Positions 1 to 9,584 are shown, numbered from the stretch's first letter. The stretch is DNA of 64,000 nucleotides from Fibrobacter succinogenes (GCA_902779055.1 CACZAD010000007.1:434001-498000); one strand, 5' to 3'. Translations and numbers: made by a program. The notes: generated by a model from the sequence alone, not told the origin.

Positions 1-1124
1 TACTTGCTGTATTCGTCCTGCGTAGCAAAGTCGATTTCGCGTTCGAAGCGGTAGCTAGAGTCTGTGGAGATGCAAAGGCGCTTGGCTTGCTTGCGGATAA
101 CGGTCGGGTTGAACCAGGCGCTTTCGAGGAACACGTTCTTTGTGGCATCGACGATTTCGGATTCGACACCGCCCATCACGCCAGCGACGCAAGCCGGACG
201 GTCACCGTCGCAAATCACGAGATCGTTTTCGATGAGTTCGTGTGCGGTGTGGTCGATCGTTTCAATATGCTCGCCCTTGACGGCGCGGCGGACCTTGATC
301 TTGTTGCCGTGGAGCTGGTCCATGTCAAAGCTGTGGAGCGGCTGACCGACGTCCATCAAGATGAAGTTCGTGATATCGACGACGTTGTTGATGCTGTTCA
401 TGCCGACAGCGTGCAAAAGCTTAGCAAGCCATGCCGGGGACTTTTCAACTTTCACGTCCTTGATGACGCGACCCACATAGCGGGAGCAACCGCAGCCTGG
501 AACGACTTCGAGGCTGATGGCGGCGCTTGCGTCTTCGGAATCTTCCTTGAAGTTGTAAGCGAGGGCTTTAAGCGGGCGGTTAAACTTGGCGGCGAGTTCG
601 CGCGCGACACCGCGGTGGCTGAGGGCGTCCGGACGGTTCGGCGTGACGTTCAGTTCGAAGCAGACGTCGTACATGCCGAGGTTTACGAACGGCGTACCTG
701 CCGGGATGGAATCGTCGAGAACCATGATTCCACCGTGGTCGTCAGAAAGACCGATTTCGTCTTCGGCGCAAATCATGCCGAAGCTTTCGACGCCGCGAAT
801 CTTGGACTTCTTCATCTTGAGCTTGGTGCCGTCAGGGAGCGGGAGTTCTGCGCCAATCGGGGCGAGAACTACCGTCTGACCTGCAGCGACGTTCGGGGCT
901 CCGCAAACAACCTGGATGGTGTTCGTGCCGTCGTTCACGGTAGTGATGTGCAAGTGATCGCTATCCGGGTGCGGATCGCAAGTGAGAACCTTTGCAACGA
1001 GCAACTTGTCATAGACCTTGCCCGGTTCTTCCATGCCTTCAACTTCGAGACCGATGGAGGTGAGCGCCTTTGCGACATCTTCCGCAGATTCCGGAAGGTC
1101 AACGTGACGTCTAAGCCAATTCAA
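1..1124 (-). CDS. pheT: Phenylalanine--tRNA ligase beta subunit, N-terminal part (cut by window edge)
   Basis: Beta chain of the (alpha beta)2 phenylalanyl-tRNA synthetase, which charges tRNA-Phe in the cytoplasm. Translating the minus strand gives the family's N-terminus (LNWLRRHVDLPES, then GLEVEGMEEPG), the EMAP-like tRNA-binding domain (KVLTCDPHPDSDHLHI) and the start of the B3/B4 editing region (LNVTPNRPDALSHRG). About 374 codons are present; a full PheT is near 800, so the C-terminal half lies outside the window. No ATG fits the N-terminus. I used a TTG at 1124; an ATA at 1133 overlapping the ispD stop is the alternative. It follows ispD on the same strand with essentially no gap, so the two are probably co-transcribed. 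Identity is secure; the start is not. Confidence 0.93.
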   Translation of the reverse strand, partial: MNWLRRHVDLPESAEDVAKALTSIGLEVEGMEEPGKVYDKLLVAKVLTCDPHPDSDHLHITTVNDGTNTIQVVCGAPNVAAGQTVVLAPIGAELPLPDGTKLKMKKSKIRGVESFGMICAEDEIGLSDDHGGIMVLDDSIPAGTPFVNLGMYDVCFELNVTPNRPDALSHRGVARELAAKFNRPLKALAYNFKEDSEDASAAISLEVVPGCGCSRYVGRVIKDVKVEKSPAWLAKLLHAVGMNSINNVVDITNFILMDVGQPLHSFDMDQLHGNKIKVRRAVKGEHIETIDHTAHELIENDLVICDGDRPACVAGVMGGVESEIVDATKNVFLESAWFNPTVIRKQAKRLCISTDSSYRFEREIDFATQDEYSK

Positions 1125-1129
1125 AGAAA

Positions 1130-1864
1130 CTATTTGCTTGCTCGGCTTGCGAAGATTTCGAAGTCTTCTGGCGTCGTGAGCTTGTCGTTTGTGCTGTCGC
1201 CTTCGACAATATAGACGTTCTCGCCGAAGAATTCGAGAATGCTGGCCTCGTCGGTCGGCGTAAAGTCGAGGGGCACCTTCTTGATGCGGGCGTAAAGGCT
1301 CTTAAGCAGGTCGATTCGTGCCGCTTGCGGCGTCTGTGCAAGCCAAACCTTGCGACGGTCAATGGTGCTTTCGACGCGGCCGTCGCTTGCGATCTTGATG
1401 GTGTCGATGGCGGGTTTGGCTACAAGGCAGCTCCCTTTATTGACGAGCGTTTCGCAAACCTTCCGGATGATTTTTTCGCTGATGAACGGGCGCGCCACAT
1501 CGTGGACGAGGACGTATTCGGCATCGCTAGTCAGCGCATTGACGCCATTCTGTACGGATTGCCAGCGTTCCACCCCTCCGACCACAATGCTGAGCTTGCT
1601 TAAGTTGTTCGAATATCCCGAACCCAGCAAGGGGCTGATTCGGTCAAAGATATCCTTTTCAAAATAGTCCTTCCAATCGACAGGGACGGCTATCACCACT
1701 TCTGCGATTTCGTCCATGTTGAGGAATGTTTCAAGGCAATATTGGTAAACGGGTTTACCTCCAAGCGTCATCAACTGCTTTGGAATCGTCCCGCCCATGC
1801 GCTTGCCGAGGCCGCCTGCGGGGAGGACTGCCGCGAATTTTCCGGATTGTAATGAATTTGCCAT
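1130..1864 (-). CDS. ispD: 2-C-methyl-D-erythritol 4-phosphate cytidylyltransferase
   Basis: Third step of the MEP isoprenoid pathway: transfers CMP from CTP to methylerythritol phosphate. The 244-residue protein has the nucleotidyltransferase signature LPAGGLGKRMG (residues 14-24), followed by PKQ and a typical GGKPVYQY. IVVGGVERWQSV (93-104) and the second signature VHDVARPF (120-127) complete the IspD pattern. Length is normal for a stand-alone IspD, not an IspDF fusion. The stop overlaps the region where pheT starts, so the genes look co-transcribed. No other MEP gene is visible here. A related enzyme, TarI, is an alternative, but the motif set fits IspD better. Confidence 0.93.
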   Translation of the reverse strand: MANSLQSGKFAAVLPAGGLGKRMGGTIPKQLMTLGGKPVYQYCLETFLNMDEIAEVVIAVPVDWKDYFEKDIFDRISPLLGSGYSNNLSKLSIVVGGVERWQSVQNGVNALTSDAEYVLVHDVARPFISEKIIRKVCETLVNKGSCLVAKPAIDTIKIASDGRVESTIDRRKVWLAQTPQAARIDLLKSLYARIKKVPLDFTPTDEASILEFFGENVYIVEGDSTNDKLTTPEDFEIFASRASK

Positions 1865-1984
1865 ATAATAAAAATAGAAAGATTCGTGATTGTGGTCACG
1901 TGATTTAAAAGTAAGAACTAAAAAGTTTTTTGCGTGATGAGAATGTTTTTACCTTTATGCTCGGAGTGTAAGGGAATTAAGAGT

Positions 1985-2338
1985 ATGGAATTTGAAGATC
2001 TAAAACCGAGAAATCGGACTCACATGGCTGTCGTTGCCTGTTTGGTTGGCTTTTTCGGAATCCACAACTTTCTGCTGTCGAACAATGTTTCTGGAAGCAT
2101 CAAGATTTATTTGACGCTTGTTGCCTTGATTGCGCCTGACCGTATTGGGCTAAGCATTGCCATTGTCGATCTGCTGTGGATATTATTTGACCTTTGGCAG
2201 ATATGCTTTGTGAAAGCTCTTCCCGAAGTTCGATTTATCGGGAGCCGCAAGAAGGCTGTACTTTTTGTACTGGGCTATTTGTGCCTCCTTACGGTACTTG
2301 CCATTCTGTTTTTCCAAAATTTTAGTACGCAGTTCTAA
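1985..2338 (+). CDS. TM2-like small membrane protein
   Basis: A 117-residue protein with three hydrophobic stretches. The first half reads GFFGIHNFLLSNNVSG, then a polytopic stretch and a DLLWILFDLWQI segment, which resembles the TM2 domain (two helices with a GxxGxHxFYLG-type turn). Function of TM2 proteins in bacteria is generally unknown. I chose the ATG at 1985 because AAGGG lies about 10 bases upstream; an in-frame ATG at 1934 would add 17 residues without a clear ribosome site. The stop codon abuts the stop of the convergent YbjQ-family gene, so the two share no spacer and no terminator is visible between them. Confidence 0.6.
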   Translation: MEFEDLKPRNRTHMAVVACLVGFFGIHNFLLSNNVSGSIKIYLTLVALIAPDRIGLSIAIVDLLWILFDLWQICFVKALPEVRFIGSRKKAVLFVLGYLCLLTVLAILFFQNFSTQF

Positions 2339-2653
2339 TTATTTCTTGATGCGTACGGCTGTGCCGTAAACGATGATTTCGGCGGCTCCGGCCATCAATG
2401 TGCTTGTGGCGAACCTGACGTTCACGATGGCGTCTGCGCCGAGCATCATGGCTTCTCCCATCATACGATCGGTCGCCTTTTGACGGGCTTCGTTCATCAT
2501 TTCGGTGTATCCTGCGATTTCTCCACCGACGAGCGTCTTGAGGCCTGCAAATATGTCGCGGACGACATTCTTTGAAAAGACCACGCTCCCTTTGACAAGC
2601 TGGATGGTTTCGATTTCCTTGCCGCTGACATAGTCCGTGTTGACGATGATCAT
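2339..2653 (-). CDS. YbjQ/UPF0145 family protein
   Basis: A 104-residue protein with the whole-length pattern of the YbjQ (UPF0145, putative heavy-metal-binding) family: N-terminal strands ending in the conserved VVFSKNVVRDIFAGLK, a central helix rich in Met and Ala (MMNEARQKATDRMMGEA), then GADAIVNVRFATS and a C-terminal EIIVYGTAVRI. Family members form pentamers; the metal role is proposed from structure and not proven. The start ATG at 2653 is preceded by AAGGGG at good spacing. It is convergent with the TM2-like gene. No metal-resistance genes are nearby to add support for a metal role. Confidence 0.85.
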   Translation of the reverse strand: MIIVNTDYVSGKEIETIQLVKGSVVFSKNVVRDIFAGLKTLVGGEIAGYTEMMNEARQKATDRMMGEAMMLGADAIVNVRFATSTLMAGAAEIIVYGTAVRIKK

Positions 2654-2824
2654 ATTGTTCCCCTTATGTGGATGATGGAATAATTAGAAAATACAATTTT
2701 TCGCGGAGGGCGCAAAAAAAAATGCGAAATCCACTGGAGATGCGGAGGGCTCACAAATCTTGGATGATTTTAAATACTATATTTTTGTGCAGTAAAACAA
2801 ATGTTCACTATTTATAGGTTGCGT

Positions 2825-5203
2825 ATGGCTCTCTCCCAAGAAATTAAAGGTCAGGTCGTAGTTGATTCCCTTGAGAGGGAACGTTCCCGGTTGGACAAGG
2901 AACAGCTGGAGGCGGTTGAAACGACCGAAGGCTATGTGCGCGTTGTGGCCGGGGCCGGTTCTGGCAAGACGAAGACGCTCACGCACCGTTACCTGTATCT
3001 CGTGAAAGAGATGGGGATTTCGCCATCGAACATTCTTTGCGTGACGTTCACGAACAAGGCCGCTGCCGAGATGAAAAAGCGTATCCGCTCGATTCTGGGC
3101 GGGGACGATAGCGGTTACATTTCGACGTTCCACGGTTTTTGCGTACGTTTTTTGCGTGAAGAAATTCACGTACTCAACTATCCGAAAGAGTTCATGATTC
3201 TGGACGAAGATGACCAGAAGTCACTTTTGCGCAAGGCGTATGCGGATCTTGGCTATTCTCTCAAGGACCTGAAAATCAGCAGTGTGTTGGATTTTGTGGG
3301 TGGCCGCAAGGCGAACGACCTGGATTACGTCTCGCTTTTTGCGGAGTTGCCCTCGGAGCGGGCCGATGGCCTCAATAAGGACTGTCACGAGCAGCCCAAG
3401 GATCATTTGCTGGCTCTTTCGGATGCGGTGGACGACAAGTGGATGAAGGTTTATTACCACTATCTTTACGAGCAGAAAAAGAATTTCGCTCTGGATTTTG
3501 ATGACCTCATCCTGGTGACATTGTACATTCTTCAAAATTTCCCGGAACAGCTCGACAAGTGGCGCAAGCGGATGATGTACGTGATGGTCGATGAGTATCA
3601 GGACATTGACGGGCAACAGTACATGTTGGCGGATCTGCTTTCGAGCTACCACAAGAATCTGTTTGTGGTGGGGGATCCTGACCAGACCATTTATGGATGG
3701 CGCGGGGCCGATGTCAACCGCATCCTGGATTTTGACAAGTCCCATGAAGATACGAAGACGATTCTGTTGCAGAATAATTATCGTTCGACGCCGAGCATTT
3801 TGAAGGTGCCCGATACGGTTATCAAGAACAACAAGTTTAGAATCGAAAAGGTTTTGCGACCGGTTCGCGTTGGCGGAAAGACGCCTGTGTTTTACCATGC
3901 GAAGAACACTCGTGAAGAGGCTAAATGGATTGTGGAACGCATTCAGAATGCTGTGCAGAGTGTGGGCGGTATGCATTACAAGGATATTGCCGTGCTGTAC
4001 CGTATGCATTCGCAGTCTCGTTCGGTCGAAGAAGCCTTGATGGCCGAAAATATTCCGTACAAAGTCTATAGTGGTGTCGGCTTTTACCAACGCAAAGAGA
4101 TCAAGGATGTCATTTGCTATTTGCGCATGCTCGTGTACGCCGATGACTTGTCGTTCTTGCGGACGGTGAACACCCCAAAGCGTCAGTTTGGACCGCGTAA
4201 GGTTTCCATTTTGCAAGCGTTTGCGGATGCGCGTGGTGTCGGACTTTACGAAGCGCTTCTGGAGATTGTTTCGGAGGCGGGGCTATTGAACGATGTGGCG
4301 CGTGATGTCTCGTCGCAGGCGGAGATCTCTTCGGTCGGAAATGATCACCAGAAGATTGATTTTGACTGTAAGGGGTTCCTGGCTCGGAGCAATGTCGTTG
4401 AGTATGTGAAGCTGATTGAAAAGTACCGCTCGTGTTACAGGGATATGAGCGTATCTGAAATCTTGGCGAAGATTTTGCGTGAAACGAATTACGAGGAAAT
4501 GCTGCGCTTGGACGGTGACGAAGACCGCCTGGACAATCTCGCCGAACTCAAGCAGGGGATTTTCGAATTTGAAAATTACTACGAAGAAGACGCTTCGCTG
4601 GACGAGTATCTGCAAAATATCGTGCTGTTCACGAATGTCGATGAAGATGCCGAAGAAAAGGATCGCGTGCAGCTGATGACAATCCACAACGCAAAGGGGT
4701 TAGAGTTTCCGTATGTGTTTGTGTGTGGCTTGAACGAGGGCTTTTTTCCGGTAAAGCGTGTGCAGAATAAGGTGCAGCTCGAAGAGGAGCGCCGCCTTGC
4801 TTATGTGGCGTTCACGCGTGCCGAAAATGTGCTATGTCTGAGTGATGCCGAGGACGGCGTGGCGGGCGAGAGCGGGATGCGTTATCCTTCAAGGTTCTTG
4901 CTTGAGATGGATATGGGCGAATTGGACGTGGCGCGTGGATTCTCTGAAGATTTGCTCGAGGCGGCGAAGGCGCATATTTCTGGTGTCGATCAGGAACGGG
5001 ATTTCTTGAGCGACGAGAGTCTTGGAATGGTAAAGAAAGCGCCCACGGCTGAGTTTTCCGTAGGCGATCGCGTCGTTCACAAGATTTTTGGCGCAGGGAC
5101 TGTCCGCGTTGTAGACGAAAAGAACTTCTGTTACGAAATCGCATTCGACAAGTTTGCGACGCCGCGCAGTATCCAGTTCGATTTCCCGTTAACGCGGGGT
5201 TAG
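2825..5203 (+). CDS. UvrD/PcrA-type ATP-dependent DNA helicase
   Basis: Superfamily 1A 3'-5' DNA helicase used in repair and clearing of replication blocks. Visible motifs: Q motif LDKEQLEAV (residues 23-31), Walker A GAGSGKT (43-49), CVTFTNKAAAEM (motif Ia), DEYQD (motif II, 256-260), GDPDQTIYGWRGAD (motif III), QLMTIHNAKGLEFPYVF (motif V) and RRLAYVAFTRAE (motif VI). The tail has the PcrA-type C-terminal domain (GDRVVHKIFGAGTV), which in PcrA contacts RNA polymerase. Length is about 792 residues, normal for PcrA/UvrD. Start at 2825 drops eight residues of an upstream extension and gives MALSQEIKG. The last bases overlap the convergent pseudouridine synthase gene. UvrD, PcrA and Rep cannot be told apart by reading; the tail favours PcrA/UvrD. 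Confidence 0.95.
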   Translation: MALSQEIKGQVVVDSLERERSRLDKEQLEAVETTEGYVRVVAGAGSGKTKTLTHRYLYLVKEMGISPSNILCVTFTNKAAAEMKKRIRSILGGDDSGYISTFHGFCVRFLREEIHVLNYPKEFMILDEDDQKSLLRKAYADLGYSLKDLKISSVLDFVGGRKANDLDYVSLFAELPSERADGLNKDCHEQPKDHLLALSDAVDDKWMKVYYHYLYEQKKNFALDFDDLILVTLYILQNFPEQLDKWRKRMMYVMVDEYQDIDGQQYMLADLLSSYHKNLFVVGDPDQTIYGWRGADVNRILDFDKSHEDTKTILLQNNYRSTPSILKVPDTVIKNNKFRIEKVLRPVRVGGKTPVFYHAKNTREEAKWIVERIQNAVQSVGGMHYKDIAVLYRMHSQSRSVEEALMAENIPYKVYSGVGFYQRKEIKDVICYLRMLVYADDLSFLRTVNTPKRQFGPRKVSILQAFADARGVGLYEALLEIVSEAGLLNDVARDVSSQAEISSVGNDHQKIDFDCKGFLARSNVVEYVKLIEKYRSCYRDMSVSEILAKILRETNYEEMLRLDGDEDRLDNLAELKQGIFEFENYYEEDASLDEYLQNIVLFTNVDEDAEEKDRVQLMTIHNAKGLEFPYVFVCGLNEGFFPVKRVQNKVQLEEERRLAYVAFTRAENVLCLSDAEDGVAGESGMRYPSRFLLEMDMGELDVARGFSEDLLEAAKAHISGVDQERDFLSDESLGMVKKAPTAEFSVGDRVVHKIFGAGTVRVVDEKNFCYEIAFDKFATPRSIQFDFPLTRG

Positions 5204-6333
5204 CGCCTACGGCTTCTTTGGAAGTTGTTTTCGGGACGCTCGATGTGGAGCGGCTTCAGCTGTCTGATGACGCTTTGCAGTTCCTTGGGGAGCGGGCAGT
5301 CGAAAACTTTGTGTTCTCCTTGCCAGTCGAATTCCAGACGGCAACTGTGCAAGAATAGACGGTTCAGCCCGAACTGCTTTTTGACTTCGCGGTTCAGCGC
5401 AAAGTCGCCATAGCGTGTATCGCCGAGAAGCGGATGCCCGATGCTTGCGAAGTGGGCGCGGATCTGGTGCATACGTCCCGTTTCGAGCTTGATTTTTACG
5501 AGGTCGTAGCCTTCGTAGTGCTGCTTGACGCGGTAATGCGTGATGGCTTCTTGCGCCTTGTCGTCGTCCTGACCGACGAGCATCTTGCTGCCCTTGGCGC
5601 TGTCCGTGCGCAAAAGCGATTCGTTGATGGTCCCGCGGTCTTTCTTGAGGTTCCCTTTGATGAGCGCGAAGTAGTACTTGTCGACTTCGTGTTCGCGGAT
5701 AAGGCGTGTAAAGTCTCGGAGCGTGTCGCCGTGGAGGGCCGCAATAATCATGCCCGAAGTTTCTTGGTCGAGGCGGTGGGCGATAGTCGGCTTAAAGTCG
5801 AGACCTTCGTTTCGGCCCCATTCCCAGAGGTATTCCACAAGGCTCTCGCCGGGGCGCGTGCCGCTGCCGGGCTGGCTTGCAAGTCCCGAGGGCTTGTTGA
5901 CAATCACGTAATCTTCGGTCTGGATGACAAAGTCGAGTTCGTGGGCGCCCCAGTGCGCTTGCTTCTGTGCGGCGGTTGCGGATTTGCCCCATGTGGATTT
6001 GTTTTTGGCGAAACCGGCTGCGGTTTTTGCTTCGGGGTGTTGCGGGGTGGCCCCGCTCGAAGGGGTAGCGGGAGCCGCTTCGGCGGCGGAAGCGAGGGGA
6101 AGGCTTTCCCCCTTTTGGTCGTCTTCACTAACCGACTTGAAATTTTCGTAGATGTTCACCACGTCGCCTTCGGCGAGCATCTGGTTTGCCTTGCCGACAA
6201 CACCGTTCACGCGGACTTTCTTTTTGCGGATGACTGCAAAGAACACCGAGAGTGATTCATCGGGGAATGCCTTGCGGAGGTACCTGTCAAGGCGCATATT
6301 GGCAAAGTTGCGGTCGATCGTGCGTGTAATCAT
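5200..6333 (-). CDS. RluA-family 23S rRNA pseudouridine synthase (RluC/RluD type)
   Basis: Isomerises uridine to pseudouridine in large-subunit rRNA. An S4 RNA-binding domain occupies roughly residues 1-60 (MRLDRYLRKAFP...KKVRVNG). A 50-residue Pro/Ala/Ser/Lys-rich linker (about 75-125) follows, then the catalytic domain with HRLDQETSG, whose Asp189 is the nucleophile of the family. RMHQIRAHFASIGHPLLGD is the second conserved block. At 377 residues it is longer than most RluC, mainly because of the linker. The C-terminus ends in RRSRRR, possibly an RNA-binding tail. Its 3' end overlaps the helicase stop by four bases, convergent. Which rRNA positions it modifies cannot be read from sequence. 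Confidence 0.92.
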   Translation of the reverse strand: MITRTIDRNFANMRLDRYLRKAFPDESLSVFFAVIRKKKVRVNGVVGKANQMLAEGDVVNIYENFKSVSEDDQKGESLPLASAAEAAPATPSSGATPQHPEAKTAAGFAKNKSTWGKSATAAQKQAHWGAHELDFVIQTEDYVIVNKPSGLASQPGSGTRPGESLVEYLWEWGRNEGLDFKPTIAHRLDQETSGMIIAALHGDTLRDFTRLIREHEVDKYYFALIKGNLKKDRGTINESLLRTDSAKGSKMLVGQDDDKAQEAITHYRVKQHYEGYDLVKIKLETGRMHQIRAHFASIGHPLLGDTRYGDFALNREVKKQFGLNRLFLHSCRLEFDWQGEHKVFDCPLPKELQSVIRQLKPLHIERPENNFQRSRRR

Positions 6334-6369
6334 AAGCGATTCTCAGTAGGCTGTGGCAAGTGGTTAGGG

Positions 6370-7992
6370 TTAGGAAGACTTCTTTGCAAAGTGGGCGAGG
6401 CGCACGCCATCGGCGGCGCTGGTGACGATTCCGCCGGCGTATCCGGCTCCTTCGCCAAGAACGAAGAGTCCCTTGGTGTTGATGCTTTCTAATGTCTCGT
6501 TGTTGCGCGGGATGCGGAGGGGCGAGCTGGTGCGTGTTTCCGGGGCGACAATCAAACCCTGTTCGATAAAGCCTGGAATTTTGCGGTCGAAGTTCTGGAA
6601 ACCTTCGGCGAGGCTTTTGCAAATCGTCTTGTCCATCCAATCCCAAAGGTTACTTTGTACAAGTCCGCAGGGGTAGGTGGATTTGGGGAGCGTTTTGTCT
6701 TCGCGGTGGGCGAGGAAGCTCTTGATGGTTTGGGCGGGGGCGGTGTAAACTTTTCCGCCGGCGTCGTAAGCGTCGCGTTCAATTTTCCGTTGCAGGTCGA
6801 GGCCGCCAAAAAGCGAACCGCTTGATGGAATTTCGAATCCTTCGGCTCCCGCGGTAATTGGGACGGCGATGGCGCCGTTGGCGAATGCTCCGTTGCGACG
6901 GCTGTAGCTCATGCCGTTTGTCGCAAGCGTTCCCGGTTCCGAGGCGCACGGCACAAGGACTCCGCCAGGGCACATGCAAAAGCTGTAGGCGCTCGATGTC
7001 TTGTTGAGCGTCGGCGTGGCGAGGAAATATTCGGCGGCGCCGGTAAGGTTCGTGTCAACGTTGCCGAGTTGGCGCTTGTTGATGAGAGTCTGCGGATGCT
7101 CGACGCGGACGCCCATGGCAAAAGCCTTGCTTTCGAGGGCGACTCCGCGGGCGTGGAGCAGTTCGTAAACGTCGCGGGCCGAATGTCCGACGGCTAAGAC
7201 CAACGCTTCGCACGGCTGCCAATGCGAGCCGGCAACGCCAAGCGTATCGCCGAGCTTGATAGCCGTGATTCGACCATCTTTGATTTCGATGTCTTCAAGG
7301 CAAGTGCTAAAGTTGATGCGTCCGCCGAGTCGAACGATTTCTGCACGGAGCTTGCGCAACATGAGTACGAGCTTGTCTGTGCCGATATGGGGCTTTGCAA
7401 AAGTGACGACGCTTTCGTCGACGCCGAATTCGACCATGTCCTTGAGGACGGTTTCGCTGAACAGGTTGCGGCTGCGGGTGTTGAGCTTGCCGTCACTGAA
7501 TGCGCCTGCGCCGCCTTCGCCAAAGAGTACGTTACTGTGGGCGTTGAACTTTCGGTCGACAAAGAACCGGCGGATGTCGCGGAAACGTTCTTCGACTTGC
7601 TTACCTTGTTCGTAGATGTCGACGGAAAAACCTTTGCGTAAAAGATGTAACGCCGCCCATAAACCGCTAGGCCCTGCGCCGATGATGTCGACGTGGGTTG
7701 CCATCGGGACTGTACTCTTGCCCGGTTCTGCATCAAGGCTCTTGATTTCGCGTTTGGATTCGATGAGCCCGCGGGCGTTGTTGCCGGTGGCGCGGACTTT
7801 TCGTTTCAGGTCGAACACGACGTTGTAGGACCAGCGCAAATCGCCTTTGCGTCTAGAGTCCAGCGAAAAACGTTCCACTTCGAGGTTGAATATTTCTTCC
7901 GGGTTCACGCGGAGCGTTTTGGCGAGTGCAGAACGGACTTCGCCCTTCTTGTCGAGGGCGACAGCGAGTTCTCTGTAGCGGTAAGTAAACAT
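6370..7992 (-). CDS. FAD-dependent dehydrogenase (COG2509-like)
   Basis: A 540-residue flavoprotein. After an N-terminal domain of about 95 residues (YRYRELAVALDKKGEV...), a Rossmann FAD-binding motif reads VDIIGAGPSGLWAALHLL (GAGPSG at 105-110), followed by the acidic strand end DIYEQG. FGEGGAGAFSDGKLNTR and a C-terminal GLFVLGEGAGYAGGI...SAADGVRLA close the FAD fold. This matches the widespread uncharacterised FAD-dependent dehydrogenase family often annotated near nucleotide or quinone metabolism; the substrate is unknown. It lies 36 bases upstream of the pseudouridine synthase gene on the same strand, so an operon is likely. No Shine-Dalgarno sequence stands out at the chosen start. Confidence 0.85.
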   Translation of the reverse strand: MFTYRYRELAVALDKKGEVRSALAKTLRVNPEEIFNLEVERFSLDSRRKGDLRWSYNVVFDLKRKVRATGNNARGLIESKREIKSLDAEPGKSTVPMATHVDIIGAGPSGLWAALHLLRKGFSVDIYEQGKQVEERFRDIRRFFVDRKFNAHSNVLFGEGGAGAFSDGKLNTRSRNLFSETVLKDMVEFGVDESVVTFAKPHIGTDKLVLMLRKLRAEIVRLGGRINFSTCLEDIEIKDGRITAIKLGDTLGVAGSHWQPCEALVLAVGHSARDVYELLHARGVALESKAFAMGVRVEHPQTLINKRQLGNVDTNLTGAAEYFLATPTLNKTSSAYSFCMCPGGVLVPCASEPGTLATNGMSYSRRNGAFANGAIAVPITAGAEGFEIPSSGSLFGGLDLQRKIERDAYDAGGKVYTAPAQTIKSFLAHREDKTLPKSTYPCGLVQSNLWDWMDKTICKSLAEGFQNFDRKIPGFIEQGLIVAPETRTSSPLRIPRNNETLESINTKGLFVLGEGAGYAGGIVTSAADGVRLAHFAKKSS

Positions 7993-8039
7993 GTATGCGT
8001 TATAATTTAGAAATATGGCGAAAAAATATTTTTTTGGAC

Positions 8040-8069
8040 TTGAGATGGAGGTTTACATTTTTTTATAAT
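8040..8069 (+). promoter_or_regulatory. Putative sigma-70 promoter for the DUF1846 gene
   Basis: TTGAGA at 8040-8045 and TATAAT at 8064-8069 with an 18-base spacer, 31 bases upstream of the ATG at 8100. Five of six -35 bases and all six -10 bases match the sigma-70 consensus. Position and strand fit the gene; not tested. Confidence 0.6.
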
Positions 8070-8099
8070 TGTCAAAAACACTCAAACTGGTATTGAAAT

Positions 8100-9584
8100 A
8101 TGTTTAAAGTTGGTTTTGATAACGAAGCTTATCTAAAAACTCAATCTGAAAAAATTCAAGAACGTATCTCTAAATTTGGCGGTAAACTTTATCTTGAATT
8201 TGGTGGAAAGCTTTTTGATGACCATCATGCAAGCCGCGTTTTGCCTGGCTTTGCTCCCGACTCCAAAATCCGTATGCTCGAAAAGCTCAAGGACAAGGCC
8301 GAAGTCATCATCGCTATTAACGCTGGCGACATCGAAAAGAACAAGGTTCGTGGCGACCTCGGAATTACCTACGATCAGGATGTCCTTCGCTTGATTGACG
8401 CCTTCCGCGGTTATGGTCTTTATGTGAGCAGCGTGGTGCTGACCCGCTGGCAGGAACAGCCGAGCGCCGTGGCTTATCAGAAAAAGCTTGAAACTCTTGG
8501 CCTCAAGGTCTATCGCCATTATCCTATTGCCGGTTATCCGAGCAACATCCCGCTCGTGGTGAGCGATGACGGTTATGGCAAGAATGAATTTGTTGAAACG
8601 TCCCGTGAACTCGTGGTGGTGACTGCACCGGGTCCGGGAAGTGGAAAGATGGCAGTCTGCCTTTCCCAGATTTATCATGAAAATAAGCGTGGCGTCAAGG
8701 CTGGCTATGCCAAGTTCGAAACGTTCCCGATTTGGAACATCCCGCTCAAGCACCCGGTCAACCTCGCATACGAAGCTGCTACCGCCGACTTGAACGACGT
8801 GAACATGATCGACCCGTTCCACTTGGAAGCTTACGGCAAGACGACCATCAACTACAACCGCGACGTTGAAATCTTCCCGGTTCTGAACGCCCTCTTTACG
8901 CGCATCCTCGGTGAATCTCCGTATAAGAGCCCGACGGACATGGGCGTGAATATGGCTGGCAATTGCATCGTCGATGATGCCGCAGTCTGCGAAGCTGCCA
9001 ATGCCGAAATCATCCGCCGTTACTACAACACGCTTTGCCAGGTCCGCAAGGGCAATGCCGATAAGGATCAGGTCTACAAGCTCGAACTCGTGATGGAACA
9101 GGCTCACATCAGCGCCAAGGACCGCAAGGTCGCTGTCGCCGCAGTAGCCAAGGCCGAAGAAACGAATGGCCCCGCAGTCGCAATCGAATTGAACGACGGC
9201 ACCATCATTACCGGCAAGACCTCTTCGCTCCTCGGTGCATCTTCTGCAATGTTGCTTGATTCCCTCAAGCACTTGGCTGGCATTCCGGACGAAGTCCGCC
9301 TGCTTTCTCCGATGGTGATTGAACCGATTCAGAACCTCAAGACCAAGCAGCTCGGTCACAACAACCCGCGCCTCCACATGGACGAAGTTCTCGTTGCCCT
9401 CTCCGTTTGCGCCTTGACCGATTACAACGCCAAGATCGCTCTCGAAAAGCTTCCGGAACTCCGTCATTGCGAAGTTCACTCCAGCGTGATTCTCTCGCAG
9501 GTTGACGTTGGTGTGTTCCGCCGCCTCGGTGTGAATTTGACATCGGAACCGAATTATCAAACCAGTAAGTTATATCACGGGTAA
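8100..9584 (+). CDS. DUF1846 family protein
   Basis: A 494-residue protein matching the DUF1846 family along its length: GFDNEAYLKTQSEKI near the start, EFGGKLFDDHHASRVLPGF (34-51), EVIIAINAGDIEKNKVRGD (68-86), TYDQDVLRLID and TAPGPGSGKMAVCLSQ (175-190). The GPGSGK stretch resembles a P-loop, and structures of the family show nucleotide-binding-like folds, but no reaction is established. Length is typical. A promoter-like pair precedes it and a strong hairpin terminator follows at 9663, so it appears to be a single-gene unit. Codon choice is strongly biased to C- and G-ending codons in the second half, as seen for well-expressed genes here. Confidence 0.9.
   Translation: MFKVGFDNEAYLKTQSEKIQERISKFGGKLYLEFGGKLFDDHHASRVLPGFAPDSKIRMLEKLKDKAEVIIAINAGDIEKNKVRGDLGITYDQDVLRLIDAFRGYGLYVSSVVLTRWQEQPSAVAYQKKLETLGLKVYRHYPIAGYPSNIPLVVSDDGYGKNEFVETSRELVVVTAPGPGSGKMAVCLSQIYHENKRGVKAGYAKFETFPIWNIPLKHPVNLAYEAATADLNDVNMIDPFHLEAYGKTTINYNRDVEIFPVLNALFTRILGESPYKSPTDMGVNMAGNCIVDDAAVCEAANAEIIRRYYNTLCQVRKGNADKDQVYKLELVMEQAHISAKDRKVAVAAVAKAEETNGPAVAIELNDGTIITGKTSSLLGASSAMLLDSLKHLAGIPDEVRLLSPMVIEPIQNLKTKQLGHNNPRLHMDEVLVALSVCALTDYNAKIALEKLPELRHCEVHSSVILSQVDVGVFRRLGVNLTSEPNYQTSKLYHG

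Noticed and set aside
87..1214. Long + strand open frame opposite pheT
   Set aside because: It is the antisense of pheT, whose minus-strand translation has all expected motifs; the + frame has none.
8133..9560. 475-codon minus-strand frame opposite the DUF1846 gene
   Set aside because: Shadow frame caused by strong codon bias; no motif and no ribosome site, while the + strand matches DUF1846 throughout.
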